Assembly (NCBI RefSeq): GCF_003025595.1
Contig: NZ_PYMI01000002.1
Location: 682,001 to 746,000 of the forward strand
Direction: 5' to 3'
DNA from: Photobacterium ganghwense
Lineage (GTDB): Bacteria; Pseudomonadota; Gammaproteobacteria; Enterobacterales; Vibrionaceae
DNA length: 64,000 nucleotides
Numbering within the stretch: position 1 is the first letter of the stretch; each line of letters opens with the position of its first letter. Below, one piece after another: positions 34,181 through 43,320 of the stretch. The notes under the pieces are model-generated. The model saw only the letters and a program-made list of their open reading frames with translations, was not told the origin of the DNA and ran no database searches. Both the position numbers and the translations under genes were made by a program.

Positions 34181-35347
34181 ATGACTGCGATAGCCGTAGC
34201 TGATGTTAAGAAGGATCAGAAGAACAAAACCCTAAGCGGCGCTGGACTGCGCGGACAAAGCGCCGGCAGCACCGCGTTGTGTACAGTAGGTAAAACCGGT
34301 ACCGGCCTAACGTACCGTGGTTATGATATTACTGACTTGGCGAACCACGCTGAGTTTGAAGAAGTGGCTTACCTGCTGCTGAAAGGCAAATTGCCGACCC
34401 AAGCTGAACTTGATGGCTATAAAGCAACACTGAAACAGGCACGTGGATTGCCACAGGCGCTGCGTCTGGTACTGGAAGCCATTCCGGCGGATGCACATCC
34501 GATGGATGTGATGCGTACCGGTTGTTCAATGCTGGGTAATCTGGACCAAGAGCGTGATTTCTCACAACAGGCCGAGAAAACCGATACCTTGCTGGCCATG
34601 CTGCCCGCGATTATCTGTTACTGGTATCGCTATTCTCACGATGGTGTATGTATTGATACCGCCAGCAGTGAAGAGGACAGCATTGGCGGCTATTTCCTGG
34701 AAATGCTGACCGATAAAGCACCGTCTGAACTGCATAAGAAAGTGATGCACTGCTCGCTGATTCTTTACGCAGAACATGAATTCAATGCCTCAACCTTTAC
34801 TGCTCGCGTGTGTGCGTCGACCCTGTCTGATCTGCATTCTTGTGTTACCGCGGCTATCGGTAGCTTGCGTGGTCCGCTGCACGGCGGGGCAAACGAAGCC
34901 GCGATGGAAATGATCGAGCAATGGCAGTCTCCGGACGAAGCGGAAGCCGGCATCATGAAAATGCTGGAGAACAAAGAGAAGATCATGGGGTTTGGTCACG
35001 CCATCTACCGTGAGTCTGATCCACGTAATGCCCTGATCAAAGCCTGGTCGAAGAAGCTGTCTGAAGATGTTGGTGATACTCATCTGTATGCGGTGTCAGA
35101 ACGTGTCGAAGCGGTGATGAAACGGGAAAAAGATCTGTTCTGTAATGCCGATTTCTTCCATGCCTCGGCATATCACTTTATGGACATCCCGACCAAGCTG
35201 TTTACGCCAATTTTTGTGATGAGTCGCGTAACAGGCTGGGCTGCACACGTATTTGAGCAGCGTGCGAATAACCGAATCATTCGTCCGAGTGCGGATTACA
35301 CCGGTCCTGAGCATCAGGAATGGGTGCCGATCGAACAGCGCGATTAA
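34181..35347 (+). CDS. prpC: 2-methylcitrate synthase
   Basis: This 388-residue citrate-synthase-family enzyme condenses propionyl-CoA with oxaloacetate to 2-methylcitrate. Family signatures include HGGANEAAMEMI, MGFGHAIYRESDPRNA (catalytic His) and the C-terminal FTPIFVMSRVTGWAAHVFEQ with the catalytic Asp region nearby. It starts at ATG 34181 after TAAGGAGTCTGCT. The short length and operon context fit PrpC rather than GltA. Two hairpins precede acnD downstream. Confidence 0.95.
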   Translation: MTAIAVADVKKDQKNKTLSGAGLRGQSAGSTALCTVGKTGTGLTYRGYDITDLANHAEFEEVAYLLLKGKLPTQAELDGYKATLKQARGLPQALRLVLEAIPADAHPMDVMRTGCSMLGNLDQERDFSQQAEKTDTLLAMLPAIICYWYRYSHDGVCIDTASSEEDSIGGYFLEMLTDKAPSELHKKVMHCSLILYAEHEFNASTFTARVCASTLSDLHSCVTAAIGSLRGPLHGGANEAAMEMIEQWQSPDEAEAGIMKMLENKEKIMGFGHAIYRESDPRNALIKAWSKKLSEDVGDTHLYAVSERVEAVMKREKDLFCNADFFHASAYHFMDIPTKLFTPIFVMSRVTGWAAHVFEQRANNRIIRPSADYTGPEHQEWVPIEQRD

Positions 35348-35373
35348 GCGTTAATAACAGCAGACTCCGAACC

Positions 35374-35414
35374 AAAGGAGTCCCTCCTTTCACTCCCCCT
35401 GTTTATGGGGGGAG
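35374..35414 (+). promoter_or_regulatory. Two adjacent hairpins between prpC and acnD
   Basis: AAAGGAG-TCC-CTCCTTT (35374-35390) is a perfect 7-bp stem. CTCCCCC (35393-35399) and GGGGGAG (35408-35414) form another 2 bases later. No T run follows. They could protect the upstream message or trim the polycistronic RNA. The AGGAG in the first stem is a masked ribosome-site-like sequence. Confidence 0.6.
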
Positions 35415-35464
35415 ATTTAATTGCCGAATAGGGTCTGTGAGCGGAAGTTTCACGGAGGGAAGCA

Positions 35465-38050
35465 ATGAGCATAAACACACTATACCGCAAGCCTCTGGCT
35501 GGAAGCGGACTTGATTATTTTGATACCCAAAAAGCCGTTAATGATATTTCACCTGGTGCGTATGAAACGCTCCCTTACACCTCTCGTGTACTCGCAGAGC
35601 AGTTGGTCAGACGCTGTGACCCAGACGCATTAACTGATTGTTTACGACAGATTATCGAACGCAAGCGGGATCTGGACTTTCCGTGGTACCCGGCGCGTGT
35701 TGTGTGTCACGACATTCTGGGCCAAACCGCGCTGGTCGATTTGGCCGGTTTGCGGGATGCTATCGCAGATCAAGGCGGTGACCCGGCCAAAGTGAACCCA
35801 GTGGTGGAAACTCAACTGATTGTTGACCATTCATTGGCGGTGGAACACGGCGGCTTTGACCCGGACGCCTTTGATAAAAACCGAGCCATTGAAGAACGTC
35901 GTAACGAAGACCGGTTTCACTTTATTAACTGGTGCAAAACTGCTTTTGAGAACGTGAGCGTGATTCCCGCAGGGAATGGCATCATGCACCAGATTAACCT
36001 GGAAAAAATGTCGCCTGTGGTTCAGGCCAAAGACGGTATTGCTTACCCTGATACTTGTGTCGGTACCGACAGCCACACGCCGCATGTTGATGCTCTGGGC
36101 GTTATCGCTATTGGCGTGGGTGGGCTGGAAGCGGAAACAGTCATGTTGGGACGGCCGTCGATGATGCGCCTGCCGGATATTGTCGGGGTGAAACTCACCG
36201 GCCAACGCCAACCGGGCATTACCGCTACCGATATTGTGCTGGCATTGACTGAGTTCCTGCGCAACGAGCGCGTGGTGTCGTCCTATCTGGAATTCTTTGG
36301 CGAAGGGACCAAAGATCTGACGATTGGCGACCGCGCCACTATCTCTAACATGACGCCGGAATACGGCGCGACGGCGGGGATGTTCTACATCGATGAGCAG
36401 ACTATCAACTATCTGAAGTTGACTGGCCGTGATGATGCTCAGGTTAAGTTGGTTGAACAATATGCCAAACAGACCGGCTTGTGGGCAGATGCTCTGGATA
36501 ATGCGGTGTACGAGCGAGTACTGGAGTTTGATATCTCCCAAGTGTCGCGCAATATGGCGGGCCCTTCGAATCCGCATCGTCGCTTACCAACGTCAGAATT
36601 GGCTTCTCGTGGTATCTCTGGCAAGTGGGAAGAGAAAGCGGGCGAACTGCCGGATGGCGCGGTAATCATTGCTGCTATCACCTCTTGTACTAATACCAGT
36701 AACCCTCGCAACGTGGTGGCTGCCGGCTTGTTTGCCAAGAAAGCCAATGAATTGGGCCTGGTTCGCAAACCTTGGGTGAAATCGTCGTTTGCTCCGGGAT
36801 CCAAAGTCGCCAGATTGTATCTGGAAGAGGCCGGTTTGTTGCCTGAACTGGAAAAGCTGGGCTTCGGCATTGTGGGTTACGCCTGTACTACCTGTAACGG
36901 GATGAGTGGGGCGCTTGATCCTGCTATCCAGCAAGAAATCATCGACCGTGATCTCTACACAACCGCTGTACTGTCCGGCAACCGTAACTTCGATGGTCGT
37001 ATTCACCCATACGCCAAACAGGCTTTCCTGGCGTCACCGCCGCTGGTGGTTGCCTATGCCATTGCAGGAACCATCCGCTTTGATATTGAACGTGACGTAC
37101 TGGGCACGGACAGTCAGGGCAATCCGGTTTACCTCAATGATTTGTGGCCAAGTGACGAAGAAATTGATGCGGTTGTCGGCAAGTATGTGAAGCCGGAGCA
37201 GTTCAATCAGGTTTACATTCAAATGTTCAAACTGAATGACGAAGCCCGAAACAGCAATCCGCTTTACGACTGGCGTCCGATGAGTACTTACATTCGCCGT
37301 CCTCCTTATTGGGAAGGGGCGTTAGCCGGTGAGCGAACGCTATCGGGAATGCGCCCGTTGGCAATCCTTGGCGACAACATAACTACTGACCATTTATCGC
37401 CATCTAATGCGATTCTGGCCTCCAGTGCTGCCGGGGAGTATCTGGCGAAGATGGGCGTACCGGAAGAGGATTTCAACTCTTACGCGACTCACCGCGGTGA
37501 CCACCTGACTGCGCAACGCGCGACTCTCGCGAACCCGAAACTGTTCAATGAGATGGTGAAAGAGAATGGCGACGTGGTGCAGGGCTCTCTGGCACGAGTC
37601 GAGCCAGAAGGTAAGGTCACTCGTATGTGGGAAGCCATTGAGACCTATATGGATCGCAAACAGCCGCTGATTGTGGTGGCCGGGGCCGATTATGGGCAGG
37701 GTTCTTCCCGCGACTGGGCTGCCAAAGGCGTCCGGCTGGCAGGGGTTGAAGCCATTGTGGCGGAAGGCTTCGAGCGTATCCACCGTACCAATCTGGTAGG
37801 GATGGGCGTATTGCCGTTGCAGTTCAAAAATGGCGTGAATCGCAATACTTTAGGGCTGGATGGGACTGAGCTGTACGACGTCGTCGGTGAAATCAAACCG
37901 GGGGCCGAGTTAGCTCTGGTGATTACCCGCGCCAATGGTGAAAAAGTCGATGTACCGGTGACATGTCGTCTAGATACCGCAGATGAAGTGCATGTGTACG
38001 CCGCAGGCGGTGTCCTGCAGCGATTTGCGCAAGACTTTCTGGCTCAGTAA
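35465..38050 (+). CDS. acnD: Fe/S-dependent 2-methylcitrate dehydratase
   Basis: This 861-residue aconitase-superfamily enzyme dehydrates 2-methylcitrate, producing an isomer of 2-methylaconitate that PrpF corrects. The N-terminus LYRKPLAGSGLDYFDTQKAV is characteristic of AcnD. The [4Fe-4S] cysteines lie in ITSCTNTSNPRN and ACTTCNGMSG. The C-terminal swivelling domain has GADYGQGSSRDWAAKG. ATG at 35465 follows CACGGAGGGAAGCA. prpF follows after 11 bp. Length matches the family (about 860). Confidence 0.95.
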   Translation: MSINTLYRKPLAGSGLDYFDTQKAVNDISPGAYETLPYTSRVLAEQLVRRCDPDALTDCLRQIIERKRDLDFPWYPARVVCHDILGQTALVDLAGLRDAIADQGGDPAKVNPVVETQLIVDHSLAVEHGGFDPDAFDKNRAIEERRNEDRFHFINWCKTAFENVSVIPAGNGIMHQINLEKMSPVVQAKDGIAYPDTCVGTDSHTPHVDALGVIAIGVGGLEAETVMLGRPSMMRLPDIVGVKLTGQRQPGITATDIVLALTEFLRNERVVSSYLEFFGEGTKDLTIGDRATISNMTPEYGATAGMFYIDEQTINYLKLTGRDDAQVKLVEQYAKQTGLWADALDNAVYERVLEFDISQVSRNMAGPSNPHRRLPTSELASRGISGKWEEKAGELPDGAVIIAAITSCTNTSNPRNVVAAGLFAKKANELGLVRKPWVKSSFAPGSKVARLYLEEAGLLPELEKLGFGIVGYACTTCNGMSGALDPAIQQEIIDRDLYTTAVLSGNRNFDGRIHPYAKQAFLASPPLVVAYAIAGTIRFDIERDVLGTDSQGNPVYLNDLWPSDEEIDAVVGKYVKPEQFNQVYIQMFKLNDEARNSNPLYDWRPMSTYIRRPPYWEGALAGERTLSGMRPLAILGDNITTDHLSPSNAILASSAAGEYLAKMGVPEEDFNSYATHRGDHLTAQRATLANPKLFNEMVKENGDVVQGSLARVEPEGKVTRMWEAIETYMDRKQPLIVVAGADYGQGSSRDWAAKGVRLAGVEAIVAEGFERIHRTNLVGMGVLPLQFKNGVNRNTLGLDGTELYDVVGEIKPGAELALVITRANGEKVDVPVTCRLDTADEVHVYAAGGVLQRFAQDFLAQ

Positions 38051-38061
38051 GGGGAGGAACC

Positions 38062-39252
38062 ATGACAGGGATAATGTCTCAGTCGCAGATGAAAGTGCCG
38101 GCCACGTATATGCGTGGCGGCACCAGTAAAGGCGTATTTTTTAATCTGGCTGATTTGCCACCTCAGGCTCAGATTCCCGGTAAAGATAGGGACAACCTGC
38201 TGTTGCGGGTCATTGGCAGTCCGGATCCTTATGGCAAGCAGATCGACGGGATGGGGGGAGCCACATCGAGCACCAGCAAAACGGTGATCGTCTCTAAAAG
38301 CCAGAAAGCCGATCATGATGTCGACTACCTGTTTGGTCAGGTGTCGATTGATAAGCCGTTTGTGGATTGGAGTGGAAATTGTGGCAACCTCTCTGCGGCT
38401 GTGGGGCCCTTTGCAATTCATGCCGGTCTGATACCCCAGGAACGGTTGCCGGAAAATGGCGTTGTTACCGTCCGGGTCTGGCAGGTCAATATCGGGAAAA
38501 CCATTCTTATTCATGTTCCTATCGTAAATGGCTTTGTACAGGAAACCGGTGAATTTGAGCTGGATGGCGTGACGTTTTCGGCCGCGGAGATTCAGGTGGA
38601 TTTCATGGATCCCGCTGATGGCGAAGGCGCTATGTTTCCGACCGGTAACCTGATTGATGATCTTGACGTACCGGGTGTTGGCACCTTCAATGCCACTTTG
38701 ATCAATGCCGGTATCCCGACCATTTTTGTTGAGGCTGAAGCCATTGGCTTTACCGGTACTGAGCGTCAGGATGATATTAATAATGATGAAAACGTCCTGG
38801 CCATGTTCGAAAAGATCCGTGCTTATGGCGCCCTGAAAATGGGGCTGATTCAACATCTGGAAGAGGCAGAAACGCGTCAGCACACACCGAAAGTCGCCTT
38901 TGTTTCCAAACCTAAAACTTATCAGTCTTCCAGTGGCAAAATCATTGCTGAGAACGAAGTGGATCTGCTGGTTCGTGCGCTGTCAATGGGTAAGCTGCAC
39001 CATGCCATGATGGGGACGGCTGCGGTGGCAATCGCCTCTGCTGCTTGTGTGCCGGGGACACTGGTCAATCTGGCGGCCGGAGGCGGCGCAAAAGAGTCAG
39101 TGACGTTCGGCCATCCTTCAGGGACGTTAAAAGTCGGAGCCCAGGCTAAACAGACCGGACAGGACTGGGTGATAGAGAAAGCAATCATGAGCCGCAGTGC
39201 TCGTATCTTGATGGAGGGCTTTGTCCGTGTTCCCTCCACTGTCTTTGCGTAG
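38062..39252 (+). CDS. prpF: 2-methylaconitate cis-trans isomerase
   Basis: This 396-residue PrpF protein (diaminopimelate-epimerase-like fold) works with AcnD to supply the right 2-methylaconitate isomer. The N-terminal MRGGTSKGVFF and the GMGGATSSTSKT and WSGNCGNLSAAVGPFAI motifs are family hallmarks. ATG at 38062 has a strong GGGGAGGAA site and lies 11 bp after acnD. The presence of acnD plus prpF, with no prpD, defines the Vibrio/Shewanella-type pathway. Confidence 0.95.
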   Translation: MTGIMSQSQMKVPATYMRGGTSKGVFFNLADLPPQAQIPGKDRDNLLLRVIGSPDPYGKQIDGMGGATSSTSKTVIVSKSQKADHDVDYLFGQVSIDKPFVDWSGNCGNLSAAVGPFAIHAGLIPQERLPENGVVTVRVWQVNIGKTILIHVPIVNGFVQETGEFELDGVTFSAAEIQVDFMDPADGEGAMFPTGNLIDDLDVPGVGTFNATLINAGIPTIFVEAEAIGFTGTERQDDINNDENVLAMFEKIRAYGALKMGLIQHLEEAETRQHTPKVAFVSKPKTYQSSSGKIIAENEVDLLVRALSMGKLHHAMMGTAAVAIASAACVPGTLVNLAAGGGAKESVTFGHPSGTLKVGAQAKQTGQDWVIEKAIMSRSARILMEGFVRVPSTVFA

Positions 39253-39295
39253 CGCTTTTAAATAAGCAATGTCAGGACATACTGGAGGAAGCAAT

Positions 39296-41170
39296 ATGTC
39301 TTCATATCAGGAAGCATTTACCACTTCGGTGGAACAACCGGAGCTTTTCTGGAAACAACAAGCCGAAAAACTCGCTTGGTACCAATTTCCGCACACCATT
39401 CTGAGTAAAGATGAACACGGTATTGATCGTTGGTTTGCTGATGGAGAACTCAATACCTGTTATCTGGCGTTGGATCATCATGTTGAGCAGGGGCGAGGTG
39501 ATCAGACCGCGTTGATCTATGACTCGCCGGTTACGGGTCAGAAAGCCCGCTATACCTATCAGGTGTTACGTGATCAAGTCGCGAAAACCGCTGGCATGTT
39601 GGCATCGCTGGGTGTTGTAAAAGGGGACCGGGTGGTGATTTACATGCCAATGATCCCTGAAGCGGCGATGGCGATGTTAGCCTGTGCGCGTTTAGGGGCT
39701 ATTCACTCGGTGGTGTTTGGTGGCTTTGCACCCAACGAACTGGCCGTTCGCATTGAAGATGCGGAGCCCAAAGTGGTACTGACGGCCAGTTGCGGCGTCG
39801 AAGTCAATAAAGTCATCCCCTACAAGCCGATGGTGGATCAGGCTGTAATGGACAGCCGCTGGAAACCCGATTATGTGGTGGTTTATCAGCGCAAGCAATG
39901 TCTGGCTGATTTGCACCATGAGCGGGATAGAGACTGGAGTTCAATGCTGAAATCGGCTCAACCTCATGAGTGCGTGCCGGTTCAAGCAACGGATCCACTG
40001 TATATTTTGTACACGTCGGGTACAACCGGAAAGCCCAAAGGGGTGGTACGAGATAACGGTGGTCATGCCGTAGCAATGCGCTACAGTATGGAAGCCATTT
40101 ATGACGTCAGCCCGGGAGATGTGTATTGGGCGGCATCAGATGTGGGTTGGGTGGTCGGACATTCTTACATCGTATATGCACCTTTAATCCATGGCTGTAC
40201 GACGATCATGTACGAAGGCAAACCTGTAAGAACGCCGGATCCGGGCGCTTTTTGGCGAGTGTGTGATGAGTACAAGGTGAAAATTCTGTTCTCTGCCCCG
40301 ACCGCGTTTCGTGCCATCAAAAAAGAGGATCCTCAGGGGAGCCATCTGAAGGATTATCCGATGGCATCGCTGAAAACGATCTTCATGGCCGGAGAGCGAC
40401 TGGATCCGCCCACTCTGGAATGGGTGAAAGAGAAAACCGGTCGCCCGGTGGTGGATCACTGGTGGCAGACTGAAACCGGTTGGGCGATTGCCGGTAATCC
40501 ACTTGGCATCGAAACCTTTAAGGTGAAACCCGGCTCATCAACAAAACCGATTCCCGGCTATCAGGTTGAAGTGCTCAACGAAGTGGGATTACCCCTTGGG
40601 GCGAATCAACAAGGGTATATAGCCATTAAACGGCCTTTACCTCCTGGCTGTCTGCCTACTGTGTGGCGTAACCACGATCGGTTTGAAACCGGCTATCTGA
40701 GCCAGTTCCCGGGTTATTACGTTTCAGGGGACGGGGGATATCTGGATGAAGACGGTTATCTGTTTGTCATGGGGCGTATCGACGACGTCATTAATGTGGC
40801 TGGGCATCGTTTATCGACGGGTGAAATGGAAGAAGTGGTCGGTGCCCATGAAGCCGTTGCGGAATGTGCTGTGATCGGTATTCATGATGAACTGAAAGGG
40901 CAGTTGCCACTCGGGCTGGTTGTTCTTAAAGATGGCTACTTCTCCGAAAACGGGGAGATTGAAGCCCAGCTGCTGCAAAAAGTGCGTCAGGAAATCGGTG
41001 CTGTGGCCTGTTTTAACAAGGCACTGATCGTAGATCGATTACCGAAAACCCGATCAGGTAAGATCTTGCGCCGTGTGATCCGTCAGATTGCGGATGGCGA
41101 ACAATACGTAGTGCCATCCACTATTGATGATCCATCCAGTCTGCAGGAAATCGAACGTGTGCTGCGTTAA
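39296..41170 (+). CDS. prpE: Propionyl-CoA synthetase
   Basis: This 624-residue AMP-forming acyl-CoA synthetase activates propionate with ATP and CoA. The P-loop YTSGTTGKPKG (about residue 245), VDHWWQTETGW, YLFVMGRIDDVINVAGHR hinge and C-terminal lysine in LPKTRSGKILRR are visible; the lysine is a usual acetylation-control site in this family. ATG at 39296 follows CTGGAGGAAGCAAT. It is the last prp gene, 43 bp after prpF, and a strong terminator closes the operon at 41266. Confidence 0.94.
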   Translation: MSSYQEAFTTSVEQPELFWKQQAEKLAWYQFPHTILSKDEHGIDRWFADGELNTCYLALDHHVEQGRGDQTALIYDSPVTGQKARYTYQVLRDQVAKTAGMLASLGVVKGDRVVIYMPMIPEAAMAMLACARLGAIHSVVFGGFAPNELAVRIEDAEPKVVLTASCGVEVNKVIPYKPMVDQAVMDSRWKPDYVVVYQRKQCLADLHHERDRDWSSMLKSAQPHECVPVQATDPLYILYTSGTTGKPKGVVRDNGGHAVAMRYSMEAIYDVSPGDVYWAASDVGWVVGHSYIVYAPLIHGCTTIMYEGKPVRTPDPGAFWRVCDEYKVKILFSAPTAFRAIKKEDPQGSHLKDYPMASLKTIFMAGERLDPPTLEWVKEKTGRPVVDHWWQTETGWAIAGNPLGIETFKVKPGSSTKPIPGYQVEVLNEVGLPLGANQQGYIAIKRPLPPGCLPTVWRNHDRFETGYLSQFPGYYVSGDGGYLDEDGYLFVMGRIDDVINVAGHRLSTGEMEEVVGAHEAVAECAVIGIHDELKGQLPLGLVVLKDGYFSENGEIEAQLLQKVRQEIGAVACFNKALIVDRLPKTRSGKILRRVIRQIADGEQYVVPSTIDDPSSLQEIERVLR

Positions 41171-41265
41171 GTTCGGGTACTGAGGCTAAGTATCACGTTT
41201 AAGTACGACGGATTGGGTGAACTGTGACGCGGACGACCTACAAACTGAAAATAAAAATTAACATT

Positions 41266-41292
41266 AAAGGAGGCTTAGCCTCCTTTTTTTTA
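41266..41292 (+). terminator. Terminator of the prp operon
   Basis: Perfect stem AAAGGAGGC (41266-41274) / GCCTCCTTT (41278-41286) with a TTA loop and a long T run. Confidence 0.93.
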
Positions 41293-41364
41293 TTTTGTGA
41301 TCTTGCTCAAAACCAGGACATGCACTATCAATGAAAGCGCGTAGAGGCAAAAAAGGAGGATGCC

Positions 41365-41685
41365 ATGCGATTGAATGTATTGGTGGTCACGCTGGCGGTA
41401 CTGGCGCTGGTGTTCGATAAATTCAACCTGATAGGAAATGATACGCATGCCTACGTGAATGCGCCGGTTTGGTCGTCAGAGAGAGCAGGTGTAACCGTCG
41501 TGTCTGATTCAATCTCACAGGGAGCAGAGGCTAATATTACGCAAAGAAACGAGACTGATAAGCCTGTCTTAGTCGCCACCTTGCCGGGAGAAACAAATAG
41601 TAGCGACTTATTCGAGCAGCGGATGTTTCCAAACATGAACAGGGTTGTGCTGGGCGGCGTTGTGATTGAAAACGAATCACCCTAA
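41365..41685 (+). CDS. Small secreted or membrane-anchored protein
   Basis: This 106-residue protein has a strong ribosome site (AAAAAGGAGGATGCC, ATG at 41365) and a hydrophobic N-terminus (RLNVLVVTLAVLALVF) that is either a signal peptide or an anchor. The rest is polar, rich in Ser, Thr, Asn and Val, with no cysteine. I do not recognise it. It stands alone between the prp terminator and a repeat-bearing spacer. Confidence 0.65.
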   Translation: MRLNVLVVTLAVLALVFDKFNLIGNDTHAYVNAPVWSSERAGVTVVSDSISQGAEANITQRNETDKPVLVATLPGETNSSDLFEQRMFPNMNRVVLGGVVIENESP

Positions 41686-41754
41686 TGTCAGGGCGAAGTT
41701 GTGGGGTGTTCCGCGAAGGTGCGTGTTCAAACAATTGTTTTGACGTTTCGTCAC

Positions 41755-41798
41755 TGAGTGGCGCTTGAGTGGCGCTTGAGTGGCGCTTGAGTGGCGCA
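41755..41798. repeat. Four tandem 11-bp repeats (TGAGTGGCGCT)
   Basis: Three identical units and a fourth differing at the last base, in perfect register. Confidence 0.92.
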
Positions 41799-41867
41799 GG
41801 GGGTCTTTGGATGACACGTATGTCTTTCTTTAGACGATAATTCATGTTACTCAACAGTGAACCCACA

Positions 41868-41910
41868 TAAAACGTAAAAGCCGCATCATGCGGCTTTATT
41901 ATACGTTTTA
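41868..41910. terminator. Long two-part hairpin, probable terminator
   Basis: Inner stem AAAGCCGCA / TGCGGCTTT (41877-41885 / 41889-41897, TCA loop) continues into outer stem TAAAACGTA / TACGTTTTA (41868-41876 / 41902-41910), with ATTA bulged on one side. This gives 18 paired bases. It may end transcription of the small gene at 41365. Confidence 0.65.
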
Positions 41911-42309
41911 AGGAAAGCAACCTTTGTCCGAAGCAGTACTGTACGGCTTTCTGCTTTGAGCTTATACCTAACCTGTTTAGTGTCTTTACTCATTGTAACG
42001 ACCCTGTACTCCATTCTTATTGTTCTTGATGGATAATTGTATGACTATTTAGTGTGATTCTACTCCCAGAATTCACCTTTTTAATATATCGTATTGACAA
42101 AAGAGTTCATACGAGTGACCGGAATTTTTTTATAAAACCAATCTCTTATGTGAAATGTGTCACAAAGGGAATATTGGCTCCCTGACAAATTGAGAAATTA
42201 TTAATCAATCGCCGGGCGCGAAGAGCCTCTGTGAGAACCTCTGTTTAGGACTGGTGTTTTTAAACGCTACTTCGAGCCGCTACTTCAGATCATGATTTCG
42301 GTATTAGTG

Positions 42310-43134
42310 CTAGTCAGGTCTTGTCGGGAGTGGATCGAGCTCGACGGGAGTAATCAGGCTGCTCAGACTGTTTTCCAAATCGATCAATGGCTGCTGGCTA
42401 ATCACGATAATGCTGCGATTAGGTCGATCCAGCTCCACGATCAACGTCAGTACCAGGGAAAAGGCTAAAGCAAACGGGATGGCGGCAACCATTGCCCGGC
42501 CTCTGTGTTGAGCACCAACCTGAATCCCATTCAGTGAAATAGTCAGGAATGTCAGTAATCCTAACGTGAACCAGATACTGGCGGGTATACGCCCTCGCAT
42601 CCCTTTGTTAACACGCTCTGAGTGAATATCTATCATGTCATTGAGTGAGTTGATGTAGAGCAGCAGCAGTTCGGGTGCCGTCGTTTTATGCGCCGCGACG
42701 GCTTGTTGCCATAACGCGACTTGCAGCTGTTCGCTGCGTTGAATTGCCTTTGGCACGTAGGCCTGGCCTTCTTTTGTATTTTTGACGATACGCAATGAAA
42801 CGTATTCACGTAATAATTCGCGGCTGCGAGTGCGGTAAGGTTCAGCAAGGAGCGATGTGCGCAGAACGGTAGTACCTATGGTATTCGCTTCCGTCAAAAT
42901 GATTTGTTTGCGGTCGGCAGATTTGCCTGCCGCCATACTGAATGTAATAGCCAATATAAAAGCTAGCAGGCTGGCTAACCCTGTTGCCATAGGGCCAATC
43001 GACTCATGAAAAGTCTTGTCGGAGAGTTTCCCCGCTACGCGATAGCCGATTTCAAAGATCAGACAGATCACAAAAAAGATCAGGAGCAGAACGAGGAATA
43101 TAGACAACGAGTCAAGTCGGGAAGACAGAGACAT
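42310..43134 (-). CDS. DUF4239 membrane protein (bestrophin-like domain)
   Basis: This 274-residue inner-membrane protein has two N-terminal helices (IFLVLLLIFFVICLIFEIGYRV; MATGLASLLAFILAITFSMAAG), a long cytoplasmic helical stretch and two C-terminal helices (IWFTLGLLTFLTISLNGIQVGA; VAAIPFALAFSLVLTLIVELDRP). This layout, with the closing ELDRP, matches DUF4239. Function is unknown, possibly channel-like. ATG at 43134 has GGAGGG close upstream. It diverges from a UspA gene. Confidence 0.82.
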   Translation of the reverse strand: MSLSSRLDSLSIFLVLLLIFFVICLIFEIGYRVAGKLSDKTFHESIGPMATGLASLLAFILAITFSMAAGKSADRKQIILTEANTIGTTVLRTSLLAEPYRTRSRELLREYVSLRIVKNTKEGQAYVPKAIQRSEQLQVALWQQAVAAHKTTAPELLLLYINSLNDMIDIHSERVNKGMRGRIPASIWFTLGLLTFLTISLNGIQVGAQHRGRAMVAAIPFALAFSLVLTLIVELDRPNRSIIVISQQPLIDLENSLSSLITPVELDPLPTRPD

Positions 43135-43320
43135 ATACCCTCCGGGGACATTATTTTCTATAAGTATGGAACTGAATTCTATTGTTTGATCGACCTTTTC
43201 AAGACTATCTGCTGCAACGGAAATCATCGTAAAAATCCGCCATTGATTTCGAACTCATCTATATTGATTAGACATAAATTGATTCCCATAAACAGCCTGA
43301 TGACCTGACGAGGAGTAAAC

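Larger units (their letters stand above)
41686..42309. other. Spacer with tandem repeats and a bulged hairpin
   Basis: 624 bp without a credible gene. It holds four 11-bp repeats (41755-41798) and a long hairpin (41868-41910). The rest is AT-rich. A 127-codon minus-strand frame over this area runs through the repeats and looks accidental. Confidence 0.5.

Noticed and set aside
35831-36577. 248-codon frame opposite acnD
   Set aside because: Antisense shadow of acnD, with no domain features.
41537-41920. 127-codon minus-strand frame
   Set aside because: It runs through the 11-bp repeats and overlaps the better-supported gene at 41365-41685.
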